From NCBI GenBank assembly GCA_963920575.1, contig OY986973.1, forward strand, positions 4,815,054 through 4,879,053: 64,000 nucleotides of DNA. The letters run 5' to 3'. The notes under the pieces are model-generated. The model saw only the letters and a list, made by a program, of their open reading frames with translations. It was not told where the DNA came from and did not search any database. This document shows, one piece after another, positions 11,759 to 21,472 of this stretch. Position numbers and translations under genes: made by a program. Source of the stretch: Narthecium ossifragum. Its lineage: Eukaryota; Streptophyta; Magnoliopsida; Dioscoreales; Nartheciaceae. Position 1 is the first letter of the stretch; the number at the start of each line of letters is the position of its first letter.

Positions 11759-14700
11759 ATGGCGTCACATATTGTTGGATATCCACGCATGGGGCCTAAA
11801 AGAGAGCTCAAGTTTGCATTAGAGTCCTTCTGGGATGGTAAAAGCACTGCTGAGGACTTGAAGAAGGTCGCTGCAGATCTCAGATGTTCCATCTGGAAAC
11901 AGATGGCTGATGCAGGGATCAAGCATATTCCTAGCAACACTTTCTCATACTATGATCAGGTTCTTGACACGACAGCGATGCTTGGTGCTGTTCCTCCCCG
12001 CTATGGGTGGACTGGTGGAGAGATTGGTTTTGATGTTTACTTCTCCATGGCTAGAGGAAATGCCTCTCTGCCTGCTATGGAGATGACCAAGTGGTTTGAC
12101 ACCAACTAGTAAGCTATCTGACCTTAGTATCTATCACAATCTCACTTTTAAAGTTTCTATCATGTGCTTTTGCATCTTTGTTGTCTGTGGCTTTATCTGG
12201 TAATTAGTCATAAATTAAGGTACTTGGTTTCTTGTTTATGCAGCCATTTCATTGTCCCTGAATTGGGGCCTGATACAAAGTTCTCCTACTCGTCTCACAA
12301 GGCAGTCACTGAATACAATGAAGCAAAGGCGGTGTGTATTTCTGCTAACTTTTTTTCTTTGGATGTCTTTGAATGTTTTCTGAAGAACAAAGTTTGTGAT
12401 GGAATTATTAAGGTGTGAATCACCGTAAGAGATTGCATGATTAAAGTGCTTGTAATGCTCAACCAGTGTTATAATGCTCAAGATAAGATACCTGTTTCAT
12501 TCATTCTTGTTTCTGAAGCATGAATGGCTGCTTTTAGCTAAATATTACCTGGAAGGTGACTATGATAATCCATTGTAAACCATTGCCGCGTAGAATGTGC
12601 AAATACTGAGACCACAGTAAAATGTTCTTGGTGGATTAAGGTGCCTTTTGAGAAAATTAAATAAACTATAATGAATTTAGGTGGGTAGGTGTGGATATTT
12701 TTATGCTCTTGAAAGCAGCTTGCTTTTGTTCTCCTTTCTGCATCTTTGTTGAATTTTTTTGACGATTCTTTCATGCACTGTTTCATTATTCTGAGATGGT
12801 ACAGTGTGACTTGTGTGTGTCAGTTGTCAAAATCTTGCTCATTCTTTTACTTTTCTGATTCTAATGCACAGCTTGGGATCAACACTGTTCCAGTGCTCAT
12901 AGGACCTGTTTCATATCTGTTGCTCTCAAAGCCTGCTAAAGGCGTAGAGAAATCATTTCCTCTTCTCTCGCTGCTTGGTGATGTTCTGGCTGTCTACAAG
13001 TAGGGTTTGAATATGTTTTAAACCGTTACCCTCTGAACGTTCTGGTGCTTCCTCATGTTCTGCATGCTGCTAATACAAATGATATGTACAGGCAAGTTAT
13101 AGCTGAGTTGAAGGCAGCAGGTGCCTCATGGATTCAGTTTGATGAGCCCATCCTTGCGTTAGATCTTGACTCTCATCAGTTGGAAGCATTTACAAAGGCC
13201 TACTCAGAGCTAGAGTCCTCATTCGCTGGTTTGAATGTCCTTGTCGAGACTTACTTCGCTGATGTTCCTGCTGAGGCTTACAAGTCAGTGGCTCTCCTGA
13301 TTTTTTGATGGACCCCATTGTTTTTTGTGTGGATAGATAGATAACTTGTCTTTTATCATTTCAGGACACTCACTTCCTTGGCGGGTATCTCCGGATTCGG
13401 TTTTGATCTTATTCGTGGAACCAAAACACTTGATGTGATTAAGAGCACAGGGTTCCCTTCTGGCAAATTTCTTTTTGCTGGAGTTGTTGATGGTAGAAAT
13501 ATTTGGGCCAATGATCTTGCTGCTTCTCTTGGCACCCTCAGGGCTCTCGAGGCTTTAGTAGGAAAAGGTATGTTTGTAGCCTTTTCTTTTACATGACAAA
13601 TATGTCTTAGGTGTGCTGATGACAGTCAATATATGATCCACAGACAAGCTTGTGGTCTCCACCTCCTGCTCGCTCATGCACACTGCTGTTGATCTGGTAA
13701 ATGAGACCAAATTGGATGCTGAAATGAAATCGTGGTTGGCATTTGCTGCACAGAAAGTGGTCGAAGTGAATGCCCTGGCTAAGGCATTGGCTGGTCAGAA
13801 AGATGAGGTATGATGCTTCAGCATATTTCTGCTCTTCATTTTAACCTTTTTGATTTCCTATTAGACTATATGAATTTGGTCTATTAGTAGTTTAATACTA
13901 AATTGTGATTATCTGCACAGGCTTTCTTTTCAGCAAATGCTGCCGCTCAGGCTTCGAGAAAGTCATCTCCTAGGGTGAACAATGAGGAAGTTCAGAAAGC
14001 TGTAAGTTCTTGACAATTGTATGGTCATGTCAAATTTTAGGGAAGCGACTCTCTTATTAATGCATCTGCCACTCATTCTCAGGCCGTTGCTTTGAGGGGA
14101 TCTGATCATCGCCGAGCCACAAATGTTAGTGCCAGATTAGAAGCGCAACAGAAGAAGTTGAACCTTCCAATCCTACCTACCACTACTATCGGTTCATTTC
14201 CTCAGACAATGGATCTCCGAAGAGTGCGACGAGAATATAAGGCAAACAAGTGGGTCTTCATCAACAATTGCTGATCATCTGTTATGTCTGTCCTTGGTCC
14301 TGTTTATTATATCCTTTGGTATTTGGGTTTTTTTGCAGGATCTCAGAAGAAGAGTATGTCAGTGCCATCAAGGAAGAAATCAGCAAAGTTGTTAAGCTGC
14401 AGGAAGAACTGGATATTGATGTTCTTGTCCACGGAGAGCCTGAGGTGAGCATTTGTTGCTTCGCAGGGTTCTTTTATTAAGTAACATTGTAGTTAAGCCC
14501 TGCTGCCCTAGATGTTGCTGCCCATCAAAATTTACTACCGAAGTTCCTACTCTTACTAGCTACTCAATCTGCCAAATGGGTTGGCATCCCTATTAATATG
14601 CTTGGAATTATTGACAAAAGAGTAATACAGCCCTTTTTGGCGTAAGGACTCACAAGAATATGGCCAGACCATGTCTTCATTAAAAAACCTACCACCAAAT

Positions 14701-16380
14701 TGGAATACGATTAGCTCCTTTAGTCCTTTTGCTCTCACCGCTTCCAGAGCCATATTAACTGCTTGCATTTCTATCTCATCAACATTCTCCACCAGCGCTA
14801 TAGTTGCTACTATGGCCTCCAAGGCTCCATCAGTTGTGAACAAGCACACTGCCAAAGTCCTTATTGTGTTCCTCCACGCGCCACTGAATCAATCTGCGCT
14901 ACCATTACCCTTCCACTGCCTTGGGTGCTCAAGTATTTTATTTAACTGAATGACGTCATACTCCCGCACCATCCGGAAAATGGAAGGGATAAAGCTCCCA
15001 CATTAGACTTGGGCCCACCAAACGTTAGATTTTTTCAGTTCTTCCATAGCAGTTGGTAGTACATTTTAAGTAAATAGAAAAATCTTGTGTGTCATGGAGA
15101 AATTCCGAGGATTTCCATGGCTCCACCATATTACTTCATGTTTGGGTTTTAGAACTTTCAATTCCTAATTTAGCGTGAATTACTTGTTATTCTAATATAT
15201 TTTGCTCTATAAAATGCCAATTGTAATCTCACTTGAATCTTCATGTGCAGAGGAACGATATGGTTGAGTACTTTGGAGAGCAGCTATCAGGGTTTGCATT
15301 CACTGCTAATGGTTGGGTGCAATCTTATGGTTCACGGTGTGTTAAGCCCCCTATCATCTATGGTGATGTTAGCCGTCCAAAGGCCATGACTGTTTTCTGG
15401 TCGACAATGGCCCAGAGCATGACTGCTCGCCCGATGAAGGGAATGTTGACAGGTCCTGTGACGATCCTTAACTGGTCTTTTGTCAGGAATGACCAACCAA
15501 GGTGAGCCCAACTTCCTATGTTCTCTAGTGTTGAGTGCCTTATTTTACATTTTAATTGGATGATCAAATAGTCAGTGAGGGACTCTAATGTGGTGCACTC
15601 TTGCCACCAGATTTGAGACATGCTACCAGATTGCTCTTTCCATCAAGAAGGAAGTTGAAGACCTTGAAGCTGCTGGTATTCAGGTGAGTGCTCACCCCAT
15701 CTGGTGTCTCTCTTCTGAAACTATGTATGGAACAAAGTTGGCTTAAGTGCTGTTTTTTCTGTGTGATGGCTGCCAGGTTATCCAAATTGATGAAGCAGCT
15801 CTTCGTGAAGGTTTGCCCCTCCGCAAGTCGGAGCATGCCTTCTATTTGGACTGGGCTGTCCACTCTTTCAGGATCACAAACTGTGGTGTCAAGGACACTA
15901 CCCAGGTCTAAACTCTCTCTTCAATCCTTCTTTAGTTCCCTCTAATTGGTTAAGGACCACTAGAGTGCCTTAGATTTACTACTAGATGGCTAATACCTGA
16001 TTCGCTTACAGATTCACACCCATATGTGCTACTCCAACTTCAATGACATCATCCACTCCATCATCGACATGGATGCCGACGTTATCACCATTGAGAACTC
16101 TCGCTCTGACGAGAAGCTCTTGTCAGTGTTCCGCGAGGGAGTGAAGTATGGTGCCGGTATTGGCCCAGGTGTCTACGACATCCACTCTCCCAGGATCCCA
16201 TCCACCGAGGAGATTGCCGACCGCATCAACAAGATGCTTGCTGTGCTCGAGACCAACATCCTCTGGGTTAACCCTGACTGTGGGCTCAAGACCCGTAAGT
16301 ATACCGAGGTCAATCCCGCACTCACCAACATGGTCTCTGCCGCCAAGATACTCCGCAAAGAGCTTGCCAGTGCCAAATAA
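11759..16380 (+). CDS. METE: Cobalamin-independent methionine synthase (13 coding exons)
   Basis: Makes methionine by moving the methyl group of 5-methyltetrahydropteroyl-polyglutamate to homocysteine, the cytosolic last step that also feeds the SAM cycle. Coding exons: 11759-12108, 12244-12331, 12872-12999, 13092-13283, 13365-13567, 13644-13807, 13921-14001, 14083-14249, 14339-14444, 15251-15501, 15611-15683, 15777-15905, 16012-16380. They sum to 2301 nt, i.e. 766 residues, the usual plant length, with no frameshift or stop. The start [12 protein letters not shown] is the family's conserved N-terminus. Zinc and catalytic residues are visible: H648 and C650 in THMCYSNF, E672 in TIENSRS and C734 in NPDCGLKTR. 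The N-terminal substrate half and C-terminal catalytic half are both complete. Intron 9 (14445-15250) holds a degenerate RNase H-like fragment. The gene is very probably functional. Confidence 0.96.
14556..14925 (-). pseudogene. RNase H-like retroelement fragment inside a methionine synthase intron
   Basis: On the minus strand an open stretch reads [17 protein letters not shown], then [20 protein letters not shown] and [10 protein letters not shown]. This resembles the RNase H-like domain left by plant non-LTR elements or their domesticated relatives (alternating beta strands, then an acidic helix where an E-A-x-A-x-x-x-A pattern is expected). It is short, has no start or end context, and lies wholly within intron 9 of the host gene in antisense. 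Family assignment is from recalled similarity only. Confidence 0.4.
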
Positions 16381-16944
16381 GCCCCGGAGCCCAGTCACGT
16401 TACATCCCTGTTTCCATGGATTTTTTACGCTTGAGATGAGGAATTCTGCATGTCTTCCCCTAATAATAATGGTTTCGCTAAAGCCGAGATGTCACATCAC
16501 AAGTATCTGTATGCCTGTTTTATTCAGTTTTCTTTCCTTTTTTTCCCTCTTTTTTGTCGTTGTTCGTTGCAGCCATGCTGCATTCTGTGTACTCTGATGG
16601 CCTCTAGGATGTTAAAGATGCTGTCCTTCGTTTCTTATTTTACTATGAAATCAATGACGTGTGAGTTTGGGCACGACAAGACTGACGTTATATTTTTATA
16701 CAGGTTAAATTGTCTAATGTCGAACATGAAAACTCTTTACTATTTTTGTTTTATTTGAGATAAGCCTAAAGTCTGGTAGAGGCAACAACTACACTACACG
16801 GGCACTCCAGTTAATGTTAGAAGACCATGTTCTCATTGCAAGAAAACAACTGAATGCAAGAGCAGCGTCTTCGGCCAAACACCCCTCACCACCTCTTCGG
16901 CCCATTTTTATATTGTAAAAATATGTTCGGCTTGAAGTTGCTAA
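16381..16944 (+). other. 3' UTR and downstream flank of methionine synthase
   Basis: Follows the TAA at 16378-16380. It is T-rich (TTTTCTTTCCTTTTTTTCCC around 16530) and lacks coding signals. The poly(A) site cannot be fixed by eye. Confidence 0.45.
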
Positions 16945-17228
16945 ATCAAAAAAAGGGTTAATATCATTTTGGTACCCTCTAGTTTCAGTATTTTTCATTT
17001 TAGACCTTCTGTTTCAAAACTAGTCACAACGGACCCTGTAGTTACAAAACTATTCATTTTAGACCTGTGGCGATGACGGTGTTAGTTTAGTTAACGGAAA
17101 AATGGTCACGTGCTCACACGTGACCACCATTTTCCCATCTCACTTCAAAACCCAGCAACTCCTCCTCCTCCTCCTCCGGTGACTCTTCCTCCTTCAACGA
17201 CTCCTCCGGCGAGATCCTCCTCCTCCTC

Positions 17229-17385
17229 CTCTGGTGACTCTTGCCAGCCCAAAGTTACCCACATGAGCTCGCTGTGGTGATGAAGATACTCAATTGCAGA
17301 TGCCACATCAATGGCTATGTTCAGCAGGGTGGCGGCTGCAACTTTGGATCACCCCCACAGAGCTTATTGTTTCCGAGAAAGAAGA
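17229..17385 (-). pseudogene. Captured LRR receptor-like kinase pieces, scrambled
   Basis: Reading the minus strand gives three short receptor-kinase motifs in gene order, each with its intervening sequence missing. The first is FLGNNKLCGGDPKLQPPPC, the typical end of an LRR ectodomain of the EFR/XA21 type. The second is LNIAIDVASAIEYLHHHSE, the kinase alpha-E region. The third is AHVGNFGLARVT, the activation segment with the DFG aspartate changed to N. In an intact receptor the first two are separated by roughly 200 residues and the last two by about 25. The pieces are not in one frame (TGA after the first). They are non-functional captured sequence within the MULE. Confidence 0.7.
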
Positions 17386-17504
17386 CTGCTTTCCTGATAA
17401 CTTCTCTCCTGATATATATATATATAAAGTACTGAAACAATTAGATAGCTAGAGACTAGCTTGCATGTTCCTCTATCAATCCAAAGCCTCTTCCAATTGA
17501 GACA

Positions 17505-17942
17505 ATGAGGTCCACCATCTTCCTCCCATTGCTCTTCGCCGCCGCCACGGTCCTCCACTCCAGAGTTTCCTTTGCCGCCGCCGATGACGACCTCCTCCAT
17601 AAAACATGCAAAGACTCGGCAAACAGATCCCCCAGCGTGAACTACGACTTCTGCGTCACGTCGCTGCAGGTCTTCCCCGACATTGGCAATCCCTCCGTCA
17701 ACGTCAAAGAGCTGGCCGGCGCCGCCGCGTTGCTGGCGATGGTCAACGCCACGAGCACCAGGGCCAAGATCGCTGATGAGTTGCTCAAAACTAGCAACGG
17801 TAGTTGCCTCCTAAAGGAGGTCTTGGAGACCTGCTTGTCGGTGTACACCAATCTATTCATTGGCGCTGGTTTGCAAGATGCCATTGACGCCATCTGGTCG
17901 AGCCGATACGGAGATGCCCATACTTATCAGGGGTGTGATTGA
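17505..17942 (+). CDS. Truncated plant invertase/pectin methylesterase inhibitor carried by the MULE
   Basis: 145 residues. The first ~25 look like a signal peptide (MRSTIFLPLLFAAATVLHS). They are followed by the start of the four-helix PMEI domain: Cys in HKTCKDSANRS and NYDFCVTSLQ (normally the first disulphide) and the third conserved Cys in VLETCLSVY. The protein stops at YQGCD, before the fourth conserved cysteine and last helix, so it is about 30-40 residues shorter than full members (usually ~170-190). Intact members sit in the apoplast and block invertase or pectin methylesterase. The gene is GC-rich, lacks introns, and lies between MULE terminal repeats. It is best seen as a captured 3'-truncated copy; activity is doubtful. 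Confidence 0.65.
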   Translation: MRSTIFLPLLFAAATVLHSRVSFAAADDDLLHKTCKDSANRSPSVNYDFCVTSLQVFPDIGNPSVNVKELAGAAALLAMVNATSTRAKIADELLKTSNGSCLLKEVLETCLSVYTNLFIGAGLQDAIDAIWSSRYGDAHTYQGCD

Positions 17943-18886
17943 TTGGTGAAAGAAGACTGCTGAAACTTGAAGGGAATGATGATGAAGAAGAAGATGATCT
18001 TGAGGGAGTTCTCAAACCGGCCAAGCCTTGAAGCAAACAAAAAAGAACAAAAAAGAAACAGAGGAAATGAGAAGAAGATGATCTTGAGGGAGTTCTCATC
18101 GTCGTCGATCTCTCTCTTCACCGCCGGTCACCCTCGTCTTCACCATCGACGTGGCCCGTCAGCTTCCGTCGGTTCTCGTCGCCACCTCAAGAAAACAGAG
18201 GAATAAGACCAGTTGAGTAAAAACCTCACGGATAACTGGTTCTAAACCTCAAGAAAACATCTACTACGTACGAGCGTATTAACACACAGAAAAACTCAAA
18301 AGAAGAAGGAATCGTTGAGGAAAAGATCGAAATCAAGTTTGGTTTTAGAAGAGGAAAATCAATCTCACTAACTAGATCGAGTTAAAAACTCGAAGCCAAG
18401 GAAATCGATCGGAAACTCTAGAGCTAGAGGAGAGTGGAGTGGAGGCGGGAGAGAGGACCTGGCATCCGAACTTGAGGAAGACCCCAAGGGGTGGGAGGAT
18501 GATGGCCAAGATGATGTCGAAGCAGGTCGCCGTTCCCTCACTCATCCTTCTGAGACTGATGGAATGGATCTAAAGAAAGAAAACGGAGAGAGAGATCTCG
18601 AGAGAGATATGGAACGCCGATTTCACTCACCCAAGGCTCAAGGCAACTAGTTATATCTGCGGGAGAAGAGTAAAACCGCCTTCACTGGCGGGAGATCGCG
18701 CAAAACCGGTCACGTGAGGTCACGTGGCCGGTTTGGCGTTAAATCAGCAAACGGCCGTTACATACTTGGCATCAAATTGAAATGTTTGGTAACTACAGAC
18801 TTCGTTTTGATAAGTTTTAAAATATGGGGATCAAATTGATAATTCGTGAAACTAGAGGGTATCATGATATTAACCCATCAAAAAAA

Positions 18887-19541
18887 ATAAATGGGCCAAA
18901 AAATGAAAAAGCTCCGGCCGGTTTTGGATGTCCATAATCTTAAATGGGTTCAGAGTTCGGCCGTAAAATGTTGAATTCTTTGTCTAGGAAGTAATAGAGC
19001 GGCTATGTTCTAACAGGGGTGGAGGCCAACGAGGCATTGTTGGTCAACAACATTGTATCACCTGTCGTTGGTTAATGAAGGTGGAGGCTTATATTTGGAG
19101 TGAGTCCGGGATGTGTAACAAGGGTGGAGGGCTAACGAGGATGTGTTAACGACAGTCGCCAAACAGGGTCTCAAGTCAGCAAAGTTGGGGTCGTTCTCAT
19201 TTTGGGCAGTGCTGTCAGCTACGTGACATTTACACATGTGACTCAAGGAGCACCAGACAATTATTATGGTTCTGACCCTAGGCTTCGCCCAAATTCCTCA
19301 ATAGAAACCATCCATGTATAAATTGTAGGTATGTGGAAAATACTTTTTTATTTTATTTTATTTTTTATATTTATATGGTCTGTATTTTGACAACAAGTTT
19401 CTCACTGGATGCATCAATCATCGTCCAATTTGACAACAGACAAATTAAACACAATTTCTTCTCTACGCTTTGTGACAACCACTAGAATCCATGTCTCATT
19501 TAAAAGAAGCTCTAATAAACTCAGAAATATATACTTTCCTC
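18887..19541. other. Intergenic / phytocyanin upstream region
   Basis: No gene recognised. GTATAAAT at 19316 could be a TATA element, but it is ~220 bp before the start codon. Confidence 0.35.
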
Positions 19542-20132
19542 ATGATGGCGGTCTCCCGGGCAGCGTTGGCTCTTCTGACGGCGGTCCTCGCCCTTCCGGT
19601 GCTCGCCGCGGCCACCGTGCATGTAGCCGGAGGTGATCGGGGATGGACCATCGACGTCGACTACACGGCTTGGGCAAAAGATCGGCAGTTCTTCGTTGGC
19701 GACGAGCTGGGTAAACAATTTAAATTTATATACAGCAACCTACGAGAATTATAATTAATCGATCCAGTGTCTAAATTCTAATATTGATTTCCTAAATGCC
19801 ATGCAGTGTTCAGGTATCATAAGGGAGACCACAACGTCGTTCCGGTCGACGAGCTCGGCTACCGGAACTGCACGGCGCCGGCGCAGGCAGCGGTTCGATC
19901 GTCGGGGAACGATGTGATCGAGTTGACGACGCCGGGGATGAAATGGTACATCTGTACTGTGCCAGGGCACTGCGCCATCACTGGGCAGAAGCTGGCTGTG
20001 ATGATCCTGCCACCTGAGCCTTTGTCGCCGAAGCCGCAGCCGCCAAGTTCTCCGGCGTGCGGCATGGCCGTGTCTGGCTATCATGCTGCCTTAGTTACCA
20101 TCACAGTCATCGTGGTCAGTAATATTTACTAA
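19542..20132 (+). CDS. Phytocyanin (stellacyanin-like early nodulin-like protein), two exons
   Basis: Exons 19542-19710 and 19807-20132 (GT-AG intron of 96 nt) give 164 residues. Residues 1-24 form a signal peptide (AALALLTAVLALPVLAA). The cupredoxin domain runs ~26-125. Type-1 copper ligands are visible as H65 (GDHNVV), C106 (WYICTVPG), H111 (PGHC) and Q117 (GQKL). Glutamine instead of methionine at the axial site is the stellacyanin pattern. C78 and C112 can form the conserved disulphide. A short proline-rich linker (PPEPLSPKPQPP) and a hydrophobic tail (AALVTITVIVVSNIY) suggest a GPI anchor on the outer plasma membrane. Members are thought to act in redox or cell-wall processes; the exact role is unknown. 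Two adjacent ATGs (19542, 19545) are possible starts. Confidence 0.88.
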
Positions 20133-20504
20133 TATGGTATACCTGTCATATGATTTTTCGGAATTAATTGATCAATTAATTATTAAAGGTATATATGATA
20201 ATATATATTCCATAAATTATCGAGTTTGGTATGACATGAATCAATCAAGTTGATCAAATATGATTAGATTTCTTTGATGGACGGAAATCTATTTGGATTC
20301 CAATTAGGATTCTTTTGACCTGGCCTATGAATAAAAGAGTTTGCTCGTCATCATGGCCATCCATCCAGAAGGGCGTAGCTAAAGATCAAATCCTAATTTC
20401 TCCTACGATTTCATTCGCTCGAACTCATGGCTACATGTATGTCGATCCTTTTCCGCTACGTATATTATTTCTCTTGATACATACACACATATATAATATT
20501 GAGG
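20133..20504. other. Intergenic, phytocyanin 3' flank
   Basis: AT-rich sequence with TATATA runs and no gene. It ends where gypsy pol sequence begins abruptly near 20505, which marks the truncation point of that element. Confidence 0.4.
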
Positions 20505-21472
20505 TTGACCAGTGCGTCGGTGTTGATCGTCCCCGAGTGAGGCATTGGTTACAATGTCTACTGCGACGCCAGCGGTGAGAGTTTGGGGTGTGTCCTCATA
20601 CAAGAGGGGCACGTAGTTGTCTATGGTTCTCGTCAGCTGAAGAACCATGAGAGGAACTCCCCGACCCATGACTTGGAGTTAGCAGCAGCGGTCTTCGCCT
20701 TGAAGACCTGGCGTCACTACCTCTATGGCGAGAAGTTCTCTGTCTTCTCGGACCATAAGAGTTTGAGGCACATTTTCACCCAACGTGACCTCAACCTGAG
20801 ACAGCGACGCTGGATGGAGCTACTGGAGGACGACGACTTTGCGTTGCATTACTATCATGGTAAGGCAAACTTCGTAGCAGACGCGATGAGCAGGCAGGTG
20901 AGAGACACCAGAGCAGCAGTTGCAGGATTATCAGCACGGCAGTGGCAGGCATTGGAGACAGCGGGCCCGTTGGGGCTCGAGTTTGAGGATCATGGATCCA
21001 GCAGCTTCCTCTACACAGTGCAGAGTATGCCAGCAGTCCTAGCCATAGTGATAGAGGCGCAGCACAGTGACGCAGAGCTCGAGGAGTTGCGCACATCGAC
21101 AGGCACTGGGGGCGCAGACGGGGACTTGACAGTATCGTCAGACGGAGGGCTACGATTCAGAGGCAGAGTAGCAGTTCCAGCAGATCCAGTTCTACGAGAC
21201 GACGTCCTACGAGAGTTCCATCACTCTCGTTTTACAGTTCATCCCGGGGGCACCAAGATGTACCAGGACCTGTGGTGGTAGTTCTCGTGGTGCGGGATGA
21301 AGAGGGCAGTGACGGAGTTCGTATCGCGCTGCCTTAACTGTCAGAAGGTCAAGGCAGAGCACCAACGAACTCCAGGGTTACTTCAACCCCTTCCACTAGC
21401 TGAGTGGAAGTGGGAGCACATCACGATGGACTTCGTGACCGGGCTACCGAGATCTCCTAGGGTGAATGACGT
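20505..21472 (+). pseudogene. Gypsy pol fragment: RNase H, integrase zinc finger, start of integrase core
   Basis: RNase H residues are visible in YCDASGESLGCVLIQ (Asp), ELAAAVFALKTWRHYL (Glu) and FSDHKSLRHI (Asp). The segment continues through HYYHGKANFVADAMSR into an integrase HHCC region (HHSRFTVHPGG, then SRCLNCQKVK) and the first core aspartate in TMDFVTGLPRSPR. There is a stop in the first segment (VPE then TAG, 20540s) and another at 21279-21281 within the HHCC region. It begins abruptly, with reverse transcriptase lost, and ends at the insertion site of the nested element. Confidence 0.82.

Larger units (their letters stand above)
16955..18876. mobile_element. Pack-MULE-like element, 1922 bp
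   Basis: The terminal repeats start GGGTTAATATCAT and CCCTCTAGTTTCA and are inverted at the right end (TGAAACTAGAGGGTATCATG then ATTAACCC). They stay recognisably similar for about 170 bp. Flanks carry a matching duplication ATCAAAAAAA (16945-16954 and 18877-18886), 9-10 bp as expected for Mutator-like elements. Near the inner edges of both repeats lie paired CACGTG motifs (17107, 17117; 18711, 18721). No transposase is present. The interior contains pieces of an LRR receptor kinase (minus) and a truncated PMEI/invertase-inhibitor gene (plus), which makes this a gene-fragment-carrying Pack-MULE. Confidence 0.8.

Noticed and set aside
16148..16597. 149-codon open frame at the end of methionine synthase
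   Set aside because: Shifted frame over the last conserved exon and 3' UTR; no family similarity.
17505..17942. PMEI-like open frame considered as a normal host gene
   Set aside because: Lies between MULE ends beside scrambled kinase pieces and lacks the last conserved cysteine and helix; kept as a captured truncated copy.
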